Shown here: positions 36,855 through 47,713 of the stretch, piece after piece
Position numbering within the stretch: position 1 is the first letter of the stretch
Layout of the letters: each line of letters starts with the position of its first letter
NCBI GenBank assembly: GCA_029945375.1
Contig: CM057057.1
Location: forward strand, 1,798,001-1,862,000
Source: Agaricus subrufescens
Taxonomy: Eukaryota; Basidiomycota; Agaricomycetes; Agaricales; Agaricaceae
Reading direction: 5' to 3'
DNA length: 64,000 nt
The notes under the pieces: generated by a model
What the model was told of the DNA's origin: nothing
The model's database searches: none
The model's input: the letters and a program-made list of their open reading frames with translations, nothing else
Program-made: the position numbers and the translations under genes

Positions 36855-39069
36855 ATGACTGACCATAAGTCGATAAACCACTGCAAGGATCTTGATACTA
36901 AAATTTTTGTAGAAATCGCCTCTCTTCAGCACAAAGTAGACGAAGCTCTTACGGAATTGGCCTGCTTTGAGGCCAAAAAAGCCAACCTCGAGGTCGCTAA
37001 ACGTGCAGGGGCCCTTCGTCCAGCCTCCAGTGGTAAACTTTGATGTTTTAACTCAATTTTCATTCTTTAATGATACCCTTTCCAGCCAGGATGTCCAGAT
37101 TGCACGGTTTGATCAAGGGAGCGAAGCTTCGACACAGCAACGCAGAGAAGAGGCTCAACGAGGCCTTGGTAAGATTGATTCGCATTGGAACTCCAGCTAC
37201 TGACGATTTACCCCTACAGTTATTGCACCAACAAGCTGTACCGGACGCTTTGCATGTCCATGGACCGCAATCAATGGTAAGCCTTACGTGTAATGCATAT
37301 TTCGTGCGCTAATAATCCAATTCATCATTGCCAGGTCAACGCCGGTGAAGGTTCGGAAGATACCAACCTGTCTACGGACTTGCCGCCTGCAACTGGTGAG
37401 AGCGTCAATTCTCTCAAGTTGTTCACTTTCTAACTCCGAAATCATGTACCTTGTCAGGCGAAAACTTGGCCATGGCGGGTGGTTCTACTATTCCTCCTAA
37501 TAGTGTTGATGAACCTTCGTCCCCTCCCGGACTTACCACCCCTGTCAAGCCCAAAGCCGTTCAGACTATACAACCGTTGCCTGTTTCTGATCAGCACCTC
37601 GTCTCATTGAAGCACATTGATCGTAGCGAAGAGGACGAGGATGATTCGGTAGATAAGGATATCGATATGAACCTCATGACCTTAAATGACAGTAAGTGGG
37701 TCCATGATTTGATATCGTTTTGATACTAATCTCCAATTATAGAAACAGAACTTCAGCAAGAGTTGTTTGAAAGTAGATTTACCGCAGGCCCCCGCCCCAA
37801 GAAAAGTAAATTGCTTACAACTTGTGGTGCTTATGCTAATTACCGGTCTCAGAAACAAAATACCAAGAAATCTCGGAGGATTCTGATATGGGGGATTCTG
37901 ATATTTTTTACGAGGATGGCGAAGAGCGTGGGCCGGCAGAGAAGACCAAACTTCTGAAAGTGGTGACCACTAATGCTCCTATTGCTGGTCATCCTGAATC
38001 ATCCGCAAGCAACCCGGAATCCAAGGGTAAAACATGTGAAGGTGCTGGTCAAGGTGGTCAAATGACAGCGACTGCGATCTTGAAAGGAAAAGGTTTGAAG
38101 AAGGGTCCAAGGGTGACGGAAGGTATAGGGGCGTCGAATCAGATTCAGGGTGTGGAGAATGAGGAGGACCCTAGCTCGGATCGGGGCCATACAGAAAGTG
38201 AGTTCGTGGCAGTCAATGGATGTGGAGTCATAAAAATAACCCCATATAGACGATTATCATGCGACTGACTACTCCATGGCCAAGGCCTCTCGCAAGGCTA
38301 CCCATTTGGATAAGCAGCGTGGCAAGTTGGCTGATGAAGGTATCATCTAAAATCCTGGAAATCTTCCTACTCGAGACTGACTTGAAGTTAAGCCACTCAC
38401 AGGCAGTTTGCTACGGCTTGGCTTGATGCAAGGTCCAGGGAAGAACGTCCAGCATTCCCCCCCGGTATCGACCTCATCCGCTTTGACCCTGACTACCTTC
38501 CCGATGTCGCCACGGCAGATTATCATCTCACTACCGAACTACTATCGAATCACTGTGGTAATTATCTTTGCATCCCTCATACCGTCCTAAACCGGAAAAT
38601 CGTGTCACATGTTGACAACCTTGAGGGGCCTGTCCGAATTTGGGGAACCCCCTTGCCCCGAAACCAGAACCGCAATGCAAAAACCGGCATTCCCCGCCCT
38701 CCTCACCATTTCCATTGCGGTTGTCATGAAAAGGTTGCGCTAGCTGGTTTCGTCATGTGGAAGACCTGGCAAGCTAGAAGCAGGATCAATGGTAAGGTGA
38801 TCGTTGAAGGCCTGCACAAGCACAAGGCGTTCAGTCCCCGTGAAGTATTATTCATTCTACAATTTCTCAAGTCTAAGTTTGGTTATACTGTCGAGGATAT
38901 GTTCACGGGGTCCAGTGATGCAGAAGAAGAGAATCGAAATGAGGCTGAGGTGATGAAGAAAGTGGTGAATTTCTGTGCACGTCGTTACTGGGAATTGATT
39001 GGACAAGACATGATGCTAGACACCCACTTTCCGGTCCAAGAGGAGGAGTTTGAATATGAGTGGATTTGA
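36855..39069 (+). CDS. Intron-rich transposon-borne gene of unknown function
   Basis: Plus-strand gene with at least seven short introns. The N-terminus is a coiled coil (EIASLQHKVDEALTELACFE, then RLHGLIKGAKLRHSNAEKRL). Middle exons are acidic and Ser/Pro-rich (DRSEEDEDDSVDKDIDM; SEDSDMGDSDIFYEDGEE), suggesting a disordered nuclear-type region. The last long exon is globular: QFATAWLDARSREERPAFPP, DYHLTTELLSNHCGNYLCIP, HFHCGCHEKVALAGFVMWK with closely spaced His/Cys, REVLFILQFLKSKFGYTVED, and a tail ending EEEFEYEWI. Exon joins such as TGENLAMAGG (intron near 37,398-37,458) keep frame. I recognise no family. Its place between the inner repeats and the right palindrome array makes it element cargo. 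Confidence 0.68.
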
Positions 39070-39399
39070 AATGTGCGTAGTTTTATTCACCTCTTATTAT
39101 ATTCGCACTCAAAGTTCGCTTGCTATTTTTACTTACTAGTAGCTTAGGATATAGTTGTGTAGAATGAGACAGCATCATGTACTGCATCGGCAGTAATGTT
39201 TTCAATCAAATTGATGCTATATGTTTTGGAACTTTGAGTGTGACTCTGTACCCGCCACCGCTCCATGGAAAAGGTTTTAACTTATTTCTCAGTCAAAGAA
39301 TGACAAAGCATGGCAATATTATTCTATGCCTCTACTCAGGGCAGCGAGTGTATCAGACTGGAACGGTGCACGAATTAACTAAGTTTTAAACACCTTGAA
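39070..39399. other. Non-coding spacer before the right palindrome array
   Basis: 330 bp following the 36855-39069 gene. I see no gene or repeat. Confidence 0.5.
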
Positions 39400-40845
39400 G
39401 GCAACAGCACTATAATATTGCTGCCCGTGTGAGGACAAGTCTATCGTGGTACTGTAATCCTCAGTGCCAGAGAGTATCTTGATACTCTTGGTCCCTTGAG
39501 GTTGGCAGTACAATAATACTGTCGTCCCTCTTCACCCGAGAGTACCTTGATACTCTCGTTCCATTGACAGTGGCAGAACTATAATACTGCCGTCCTCAGC
39601 TGAGGCTGAGAGTATCTCAATACTGTCGTCCTCAGTACCTGGAGTATCAAGATCCTCTCATTCCCTTGAGGCCGCAGTACTATAATACTGCTATCCCTCT
39701 ACTGCCAAGCGTATGATGATACTGTTCTTCCCTCAAGGCCTGTGGTACTACAATACTGCTGTCGAGAGTATCGCAATACTCTTGTCTCCTTGAGGCTGGC
39801 GGTTCTATGATACCGTGGTCCCTTGAGGCTGAGGGTATCTTAGTACTCTCACTCCCTTGAGGGCAGCGGTACTATAGTACTGTTATGCCTCGACACTGAG
39901 AGTATTGATACTGTTGTCCTCAGTGGCCGGAAGTATCAGGATACTCTTCTTCATTGGGGCCAGTAGTAATATAATACTGCTGTCCCGCCAAGGCTGAGGG
40001 TATCAGGATACTCTCTTTGGTTGAGACTGACAGTGCTATAATACTGTGTCCCTTGAGGCTGGGAGTATCGTGGTACTCTCGTTCCCTTGAGGTTAGCAGT
40101 GCTATAATACTGCTGTCCCTGAAACGGAGAGTATCGTGATACTCTCACTCCCTTGAGCCCACAGTACTATACTACTGCCGTCCTTTGAGGCCAAGCGTAT
40201 CTTGGTACTCTCATCTCCTTGAGGTCGGCGGTACTATGATACTGTTGTCTCTGAGGCTGAGAGTATCTTGATACTCTCACCCCCTTGAGGCCACAGTACT
40301 ATGATACTGTGGTCCTTCAAGGCCTAGAGTATCTTGGTACTCTCGTCTCCTTGAGGTCGACGGTACTATGATACTGTTGTCTCTGAGGCTGAGAGTATCT
40401 TGATACTCTCGCTCCCTTGAGGCCACAGTACTACGATACTGCGGTCCTTCAAGGCCTAGAGTATCTTGGTACTCTCGTCTCCTTGAGGTCGACGGTACTA
40501 TGATACTGTTGTCTCTGAGGCTGAGAGTATCTTGATACTCTCGCCCCCTTGAGGCCACAGTACTACGATACTGCAGTCCTTCAAGGCCTAGAGTATCTTG
40601 GTACTCTCGTCTCCTTGGGGTCAGTGGTACTATATTACCGTAAGTATTGTAGTACTCTCCTTCTCTTGACAGCAGTAGTACTATGATACTGCCCCACTCT
40701 CCTTCTCTTGGCAGCAGTAGTGATATATTACCGAGAGTATTGTAGTACTCTCCTTCTCTTGACAGCAGTAGTACTATGATACTGCCCCCCAACTGTCCAC
40801 TCTGTCCATGAAGCGTCTTTCCCCTTCTCAGTACTGTGATACCTA
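39400..40845. repeat. Right subterminal palindrome array (A/B alternating, with 132-bp higher-order unit)
   Basis: About 43 imperfect palindromes of the same two types as in the left array, on a ~33 bp pitch. The linkers differ from the left array (CTCCCTTGAGGC-type). Between about 40,251 and 40,630 a four-palindrome block of exactly 132 bp is repeated nearly perfectly: CTGAGGCTGAGAGTATC recurs at 40,251, 40,383 and 40,515. The outermost units (GGCAGTACTATG, AGAGTATTGTAGTACTCTCC) blend the two types. Confidence 0.9.
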
Positions 40846-40972
40846 GTACTATTATACTGTACTGTGATTGTCTGTAACAAAAGACCGTGGGATACAGACA
40901 CACGACCCCGCGTGTTGGCTATTTACAACATACTGTGTCACTCTCATGCATTATTTGATTGTCACTTACACG
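40846..40972 (-). repeat. Right terminal inverted repeat of the KDZ element
   Basis: Reverse-complement partner of 25417-25543. Outer end reads ...GATTGTCACTTACACG directly before the target duplication. Confidence 0.85.
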
Positions 40973-40980
40973 GTTTTTAC
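40973..40980. repeat. Target site duplication, right (GTTTTTAC)
   Basis: Exact copy of the octamer at 25409-25416, abutting the right inverted repeat. Confidence 0.8.
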
Positions 40981-41601
40981 TAACAAAAAAGTAGTAAATA
41001 ACTACTGTTTTGGGTTCACAGAGGCAATACCTCCTATGCACAACACCCAGCTGTTCCAGTAGGCATCCCAGAAGGGTGCTTTGGAATGCGAGCAAGGAAG
41101 TCCTATCTCAACATGACACCATTGACATGTAAGAGCTTAGAAAGAAATCAGGGTCAAGAACATGCCATAATTACAAACTTCATTTGGCAAGTGTCAATGA
41201 GGGGCTGAGTAGGAGCCTGGAAGGTCACGCAGAACGCGAAACCAGCTTCTTCCATGGTCCTCCTTCAATTATCACAACAGCAATGACATCTCCTTCTCAC
41301 CCCTGCCCTTGCGGTTTCTTTCAGGCATGCTATGACTGCAGATGTATGCAAGATATACCTGCTCTGTTCAGAATTCCAGACAATACTGTCAATCCAGAAC
41401 TTGAAGCTCCACAGGTTTTTTCACTGCCAAAGAAAGCGAGGATTTGGGGGGAAGGTTTTCCAGTGGATCTCTATATGCATCTCATCTGGACCATTCTGCT
41501 AAACTAAATACCCCTGACTTGTGGTTATCTGAGTAAAGTTATGGATTGTCAGCCTATGAAAATCCAATCACCCTGATCATGATGATTAACAAAATAAATT
41601 G
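40981..41601. other. Flanking DNA right of the KDZ element, no gene supported
   Basis: About 620 bp. The longest frame (about 41,184-41,507, plus) encodes a Cys-containing peptide (CPCGFFQACYDCRCMQD) but lacks context. I treat it as unproven. Confidence 0.45.
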
Positions 41602-41857
41602 GAATACTACAATGGAGATAGAGCCTGCATGGCAAGCCTTGTTTGAATTTTGTGAAGAGTTAGAAAATGTAGTCAGCCAAATTGTGTCTTTAGTCAGTGG
41701 TGGTTAGCTGAGCCATTTCCTTGCATACCTTTTCCTGATGCTACCCATCTTGTAGACAACAAACAATTGACAATATTTACTACTGAGAGCAACCAAATAA
41801 TCTCAGTGATGGTAACTGCCATTCATGAGGAATGCAATGCACTATTACAGGGGTATA
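41602..41857 (-). repeat. Diverged direct repeat, right copy (cut by LTR insertion)
   Basis: Homologous to 24,780-25,045 in the same orientation. It ends at GGGGTATA where the LTR at 41,858 begins, at the point where the left copy continues GGGGTATAACG. Confidence 0.5.
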
Positions 41858-42131
41858 TGTTATGACCTTATAGTGATTAGCTCAGGTTGCAACTTAAGGC
41901 AAAGACTTGAGGGCAATAAGGGAATATAGCTAATTGGTAAAGTGTAAGAAATACAGAGTATAACTACGCTACTTATAGAGGAGTTGACTACCTAATAATA
42001 GAAGGAGAAGTTGGGCTGAGTAAGTATACCTGAGGTGTCTAACTAATGGTGGGAATGGTGCTGAGTAAACATGAGAGACAAGTACACAAATGGGGAAGTA
42101 GCATATGGTCCTGGGTCAGGGGATCGTAACA
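41858..42131 (-). repeat. Gypsy-A LTR, minus orientation (3' LTR)
   Basis: Reverse complement of the LTR found at 45,126, 46,208 and 52,337, with TGTTA...TAACA ends. The minus-strand purine tract GGAGGGTGA directly abuts it on the internal side, as expected for a 3' LTR. Confidence 0.85.
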
Positions 42132-42149
42132 TCACCCTCCATTCAGGCT

Positions 42150-42937
42150 TCAGATTCTGATTGAAGCTAGATCAGATGTGTGCAAAGAGGTTGTTGAGGA
42201 GTTTCCTCTTTCCATCAGCAATGATCCATTGATCATTGTTCTTGTTGAATCCAATGAAGTGTGGGGTGTTTTCTTGTCTGCCAATGATAATGCATGTGGG
42301 TAGTCCTTTGAAAGTTTCCCCTTTTCCTTTCTTTTGGAGTAGTACCATGAGGATGAGATTCCAGTATGAGCTGCATGCTTTGGGTTCGTTGTTGAAACTG
42401 TTGTCATGGGCAAAGGAATAGGAGGAGGGACATTTAAACTCAGTAGGAGTGGCAGAGTTGGGGATAAAGTTCAAGTAGTGGAAAAGGCAGTTGGCTTCTT
42501 TGGCCATTTCAGGGGAATGGAAGGAGGCAATTGTAAGGCCTGGGGGGGGGTCAGTTTTCCTTGTCAGAGTCATCATCCATATGGTCATCTTGCTTAGGGA
42601 TGGGTAGTGGGGCCAGGTCTGGGATAGGGGTCAGTTTCTCTTTGGCAGGGGGGGTATTGGGTCTCATCAGGGGTTCAAGGTGATAGGGTTTACAGATTGC
42701 GTCTGCAGCTGCGAGTTTGTCAGGAGAGCCTAGTCTGTCCATAGTGTTGAGCATTCTAACAAAGTTGCAGGTGATAGAGTGAGTGTTGAATTTGATGTGA
42801 GTGGTGGTGATTTTGGCAATGTCAGTGAGTATTTTGTTGAAGTGGTTTCCTACAATTCCCTTGTCTCCTCCACAGAGTCTCAAGGGAGCAACAACTCTGC
42901 CAGCAATGTTCTGTGCATTGATGCTTAATTGTACAAG
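42150..42937 (-). pseudogene. Gypsy-A ORF3-like remnant
   Basis: Two minus-strand open stretches (42976-42551 and 42588-42172) are homologous to the extra ORF at 51790. The alignable parts are a helical core (VGNHFNKILTDIAKITTTHI) and PLPIPKQDDHMDDDSDKEN, matching PLPIPNYTTVMRNRMDKDSNKEN. They are joined by a frame break at a run of G/C near 42,540. This copy continues about 125 residues beyond the point where the 51790 ORF is cut (FHYLNFIPNSATPTEFKCPS ...). Its upstream side is broken at 42,938 by unrelated DNA. Confidence 0.65.
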
Positions 42938-43560
42938 TGTTATATTCCGTTTCCAGAACTTTCCGATCATTCCCAATGCTTCCTTTTCTATCTAGAATGT
43001 TCCATTTCCATTTCCGGTACATTCCAAGGAATCCCACTGTCAAGTTTCCTTTCGATGGGATCCACTTGGGACCGTTGTCTTTCAGGTTCCTTTAATTGGT
43101 AAGTCCACTTCCCGGAGCTGGTAGTGGTTGGCTGGTTATGCTGTAGTTCCCTTTCTGGGACTACAGTTGTGCTCCCATGGTTGCTCTATGACCAACACAA
43201 TGCAGGCTGTAACTTTCCAACAGCCAATGCAACTGTATCCAGATCGGTACTTATTCCTATTGTGATGCAATTGCTATATCTTTATTCCGAATCCTATTTC
43301 TATTACCTGGAACTATTCCTTTTCCATACTTTACTCCTGTACACCTTTGTATATTGTACTCTCTTCAGAAAGAGAGTATGGTAATACTCTCCCTGTCAGT
43401 CTTATAGTTCTCTTTTTTTGTGAGTACGGGCTTGAAGCTATTCATACATTATATGCATAGGCAGTACTATGGTACGGCACTCCTAAAGTATATAAAGGCT
43501 GTGTGAGATGGAGAGTCATGAATGACCCTGCATGTGCATAGGCAATGACCTGACATGTGA
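42938..43560. other. Unassigned insertion with LTR-like start
   Basis: Begins TGTTATATTCC at the exact break in the ORF3 remnant, so it is probably another LTR or solo LTR. It is rich in TTCC and TTTCCA. I could not find its end. It contains an isolated A/B palindrome pair (separate entry). Confidence 0.4.
43366..43482. repeat. Orphan A/B palindrome pair
   Basis: GAGAGTATGGTAATACTCTC (type B, about 43,371) and GGCAGTACTATGGTACGGCA (type A, about 43,460) match the KDZ array motifs but stand alone, 90 bp apart. Confidence 0.6.
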
Positions 43561-44959
43561 GGCTCATGTGCCATTCAACTATCACCTACACAAAAATTCT
43601 TCCCCAAATTTGTGGGGCCATATCTGATCACACAGAATTTCAATAATGACTCATACCAAATTGGCATCTCAAAAGAACTGAAGCAGAGAGGTGTACACGA
43701 CGTCTTCCATTCATTGTTACTCAGAATACACATGCCAAACAATGATTGCCTATTTCTCAACTGATCTGAAACAACAATTTGGGAAAATACTGGCCAATAA
43801 TGGTCTGTATCTCATATTAAGTCTCATTCAGGCAAGCATCAGGAAGCACTGTTTGAGATCGTCTGGAAATCAGGTGATGTCACCTGGTTGCCCTATTACA
43901 AGGTGGATCACCTATCCACTTTAAACCAATACTTTGAAGCATGTGGAATTAACAACATAGACAAACTTGTGGATGACAAAGGAGATGCTCACATTGACAA
44001 TGTACAGGTCCTGCTCAGACACAGACCTTGGAAACATATTTAATGAACTAGATGATGATCCCCAAGACACATATCAAGTTCCATCCCTATCCACTAACTT
44101 TTCTTTCCTAACAGAATCATCTGACTTGCCCATTCCTCACACTATGCCTGAAGCCAACTGGCATGCCCTGAAATCCTTGGTCAACACCCTCAAAAATAAC
44201 TTTCCTTTCATATACACTTGGGAACCTACTCTTTGGACTATCAAAGACAATACAGATCCTGACTATGCTATGAAACCTCCAGTCTACCATCACTTCTCCT
44301 CCGCTCTGATGCAGTCCTACAATATCTTTGACACTCAAATTAGGAAGGGAAACTATACTACCACCCAACCTATTGGGTACTCTGAGTTCACTTGCATCTT
44401 CAATAATCACTGAAACACCTTTTTCAGATACTCTTATTGGAGTGAACATGACTCTTGTTGGGTCACTCCCATCAATTGTCAGCCTATCACATTTAATGAC
44501 CTTGACTTACTTCCCTTTGCTCTTGCTGTTCCCCTGGCCAAGAACAACATTTTAATGGACCTGGGCTTGGCTGACTTCAATGGTCATACAAAGGACAATG
44601 CTGTTGTAAACATGACTTGTGTCATCGTTAGCAGTGCAATCATAAAGGAAAACAAATATGCAGAACAGAGCAGTTATGGACCTAGTAGAACCAGAGGTAG
44701 AGGAGGATTCAGGAGAGCTAGAAATGGCCCCTATGACAGGAGACCTCGCCAACACTTTGAGGACAATGAAATTAGCATTCCCTCATCCATTCCTGGTTCA
44801 CCTACAATCTACTCACTATCCAAATTTAACGGCATAATCCCCAACAATCCTCCTACCAACAATCACGTTAATAGCAAAACCATAGACCCAACTAGGCTTA
44901 CCAACTCCGAGACCAATGGAATGGAAGGGAGCAGTGATCCGATGTTGATCCATATGTGA
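43561..44959 (+). pseudogene. Decayed Gypsy-C pol C-terminus and downstream ORF
   Basis: Plus-strand translation gives KFVGPYLI, YQIGISKELKQRGVHDVFHS, LLRIHMPNNDCLF, then after stops ALFEIVWKSGDVTWLPYYKV and HLSTLNQYFEACGI, the typical end of a fungal Ty3/Gypsy polyprotein. It continues into an ORF with MPEANWHALKSLVNTLKNNF and, after another stop, an Arg/Gly-rich region (RTRGRGGFRRARNG). Stops and shifts make it non-functional. It is a different family from Gypsy-A and is cut on the right by the LTR at 45,126. Confidence 0.65.
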
Positions 44960-45125
44960 ATAAGTTTCAATCCTTCTAATCTTCTATCTTGAGAAGAAAT
45001 CTATTTTTCACTATTCTCTATTTTTGATTATTTCGTTTAAAAATGCTCTCAAGCAAGCCTTGGAGGGTGTATGTAGCACTGGCTATATAATTACCGATAT
45101 TTGTTATTTGTTTCTTTTGACATAG

Positions 45126-45401
45126 TGTTATGATCCCCTGACCCAGGACCATATGCTACTACCCCATTCATGTACTTGTCTCCCATGTTTACTCAGCACT
45201 GTTCCCATCGATAGTCAGACACCTTGGGTATACTTACTCAGCCCAACCTTCTCTTTCTATTATTAGGTAGTTGACTTGTCTATAAGTAGCGTAGTTATAC
45301 TCTGTATTTTCTTACACTTTACCAACTCGCTATATTCCCTTATTGCCCTCAAGTCTTTGCCTTAAGTTGCAACCTGAGCTAATCACTATAAGGTCGTAAC
45401 A
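45126..45401 (+). repeat. Gypsy-A LTR (element 1, 5' LTR)
   Basis: 276 bp, TGTTATGATC...GGTCGTAACA, with an internal deletion near the start relative to the 295-bp copies. It contains a TATA-like TCTATAAGTAGCG. Confidence 0.88.
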
Positions 45402-45477
45402 TTTGGTAAAGCATCGTAAAGCTCACCTTGCAGAAAGACCTCTAGTCATTGAGGCAGGAACCTGCTAGGCTTGGTAT

Positions 45478-46207
45478 ATGAGCACAGATGACACAGAACT
45501 ATTTGGAATCAACTTTGAAGCACTTTTCTATGAAGGGCACCAAAACGGAAACAGATTTGAAGTACTCAGAAGCACAGACGACCACAAAACGGAGCCCTCA
45601 TCCAAGAGCAACAAACAAGAAACAGAGGAACCAAAACCAATGCAGATACCGAAGAATACACCACTTGATGAAGACCTAAATTGACTAGCAAGAGAACTCA
45701 AAGAACTAGAACTAAGAGAAATGGCAAGCAACAACACCGAAGCCAAGATGACCAATGCACCAATCAACCACAAGGATCTTATGGAACCAGGATTTTTCAA
45801 TGGAGATAGGAATAAATTCAACAACTGGTGGAGAGGAATGGAGGTTTTCCTCAGATTCAGCAAGTACGATGATGCAGACTTGAAGATCCTTCTCGTCACC
45901 AACCATCTGAGAGGAGAAATCCCAGGATGGTTTGCCAAACACTGGGAAAACAAAGGTTATTAAGTCCAACAACACTGCGGACTGGAACACCTTTTCTCAA
46001 GAAATTGTTGACGCCTTCTCACCCGGAGACAAACAACAGATTGCCAAAGATAAGATCGAAAACTTCAAACAAGGAAACCTTCACACCAATGACTTCCTTG
46101 TCAAATTCGCCACTCTTGTCCACCAATCTAAATCCAGCAAAGACCACGCACTCTACCTCCTGAAACAACATACCAGATTGGATGTCTTCCACACTATTTT
46201 GGTATAC
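45478..46207 (+). pseudogene. Gypsy-A element 1 partial gag
   Basis: Parallel to the gag of element 2: ELFGINFEALFYEGHQN, then MEPGFFNGDRNKFNNWWRGM. A TGA at 45682-45684 interrupts it where the other copies have CAA or CGA, and a frame break lies near 45,955. It stops abruptly at TTTTGGTATAC, where the LTR at 46,208 begins. Confidence 0.8.
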
Positions 46208-46502
46208 TGTTACGATCTATTTCTGTTATCGTCCCCCTGACCCAGGACCATATGCTACCACTTCCTTATCTGTGTACTTGTCTCCCATGTTTACTCAGCG
46301 CTGTTCTCACCGTTAGTCAGACACCCCAGGTATACTTACTCAGCCTGACTTCTACTTCTATTATTAGGTAGTTGACTTGTCTATAAGTAGCGTAGTTATA
46401 CTCTGTATTTTCTTACACTTTACCAACTCGCTATATTCCCTTATTGCCCTCAAGTCTTTGCCTTAAGTTGCAACCTGAGCTAATCACTATAAGGTCGTAA
46501 CA
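46208..46502 (+). repeat. Gypsy-A LTR (element 2, 5' LTR)
   Basis: 295 bp, bounded by the inverted ends TGTTACGA and TCGTAACA. Followed directly by TTTGGTAAAGC, the likely primer-binding position, which I could not match to a tRNA. Confidence 0.88.
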
Positions 46503-46580
46503 TTTGGTAAAGCATCGTAAAGCTCACCTTGCAGGAAGACCTCTAGTCATTGAGGCAGGAAACCACGACAGGCTTGGTAT

Positions 46581-47711
46581 ATGAGCCCAGACAACACAGA
46601 ACTATTTGGAATTGACTTTGAAACACTTTTCTATGAAGGACACTGAAACAGAAATAGATTTGAAGCCCTCAGACATGAGGACAACCAGGAAACAGAACCC
46701 TCATCCAAAAATAACGAACAGGAAGCGGAAGAACCAGACCCAGAACAAATACTGAAGAACACCCTGCTCGACAAAGACCTAAATCAACTAGCAAGAGAAC
46801 TCAAAGAACTAGAACTAAGAGAAATGGCAAGCGACAACACCAAAACCAAGTCCACCAATGCAATCAACCACAAGGATGTTATGGAACCAGGATTTTTCAA
46901 TGGAGATAGGAACAAATTCAATGACTGGTGGAGAGGAATGGAAATTTTCCTCAGATTCAGCAAATACAACGATGCAGATTCAAAGATACTGCTTGTCACC
47001 AACCACCTGAGAGGAGAAATCCCAGGATGGTTTGCCAAACAATGGGAAGATAAAATTATCAAAGCCGATGACACCGCAGACTGGAAAGTTTTTGCTGAAG
47101 AAATCGTGGACACTTTCTCACCTGGAAATGAGCAACAGATCACTAAAGACAAGATCGAAACCTTCAAACAAGGAAACCTTCACACCAATGACTTCCTTGT
47201 CAAATTCACTGCCCTTGTCCATCAATCTAAATCTAGCGAAGATTACGCGCTCTACCTCCTGAAACAACACACCAGATCAGATGTTATTCACACTATTTTG
47301 GGATACCCCCCATCCGCCATTCCCACCTCACTCAAAGGATGGATTGCTGCCATAGGATCTGTGGGAAAAGGCTGGGAAGCTACTGAGAAACAAAGAAATG
47401 ACCATTGCACTGCTACTGGAGTTACTTATGGAGGAGACGGACAACCCATGGAGATTGGAGCCAGAAAACTGGAATGGTCTACCGACGGAAAACCCAAATG
47501 CCTTAAATGTGGCAAATTTGGACACATCAAGAAGGAATGCCGAAATGGATCGTACAAATCCAACATCAAATGCTATAATTGTGGCAAACTGGGCCACATT
47601 GCTAAAGTCTGCCGAAGCCCTAAGAAACAAACCAAGATTCATGCCATTACCACTGGAGAGGAAGGAAGTGCTGAAGAAGCTCAACAGGATTTTCCCAAAG
47701 GTTTGGAGTAG
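46581..47711 (+). pseudogene. Gypsy-A element 2 gag
   Basis: Structural (capsid/nucleocapsid) protein. The frame from ATG 46581 carries a TGA at 46644-46646; a second ATG at 46824 opens an uninterrupted 295-residue frame. The capsid-like part includes FNGDRNKFNDWWRGMEIFLR and the LRGEIPGWFAKQWED segment. The nucleocapsid part has two CCHC zinc knuckles, CLKCGKFGHIKKEC and CYNCGKLGHIAKVC. The stop at 47709 is followed two bases later by the first ATG of pol, in the -1 frame. Confidence 0.85.
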
Positions 47712-47713
47712 GC

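Larger units (their letters stand above)
25417..40972. mobile_element. Giant KDZ (Kyakuja-Dileera-Zisupton) DNA transposon, ~15.6 kb
   Basis: The element is delimited by imperfect terminal inverted repeats of about 127 bp and an exact 8-bp target duplication. Inside each end lies a 1.3-1.45 kb array of alternating palindromes. It encodes a KDZ-superfamily transposase (28383-31493, minus), which identifies the superfamily; 8-bp duplications are what I recall for Zisupton elements. Three further gene models lie inside: an F-box protein (26942-28322), a Cys-rich/coiled-coil protein (31629-32983) and an intron-rich protein of unknown function (36855-39069). Several tandem repeats occur between them. 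The transposase has one in-frame TGA, so this copy may be immobile without help. Alternatives, such as independent satellites that happen to flank a KDZ gene, are made unlikely by the shared unique inverted ends and the target duplication. Confidence 0.85.

Noticed and set aside
25417..40972. TET/JBP dioxygenase gene within the KDZ element
   Set aside because: KDZ elements can be associated with TET/JBP genes, so I looked for the HxD...H double-psi pattern in all gene models. None was found.
41184..41507. 107-residue plus-strand frame with Cys cluster
   Set aside because: Lies in decayed repeat DNA between a transposon end and an LTR; no supporting context.
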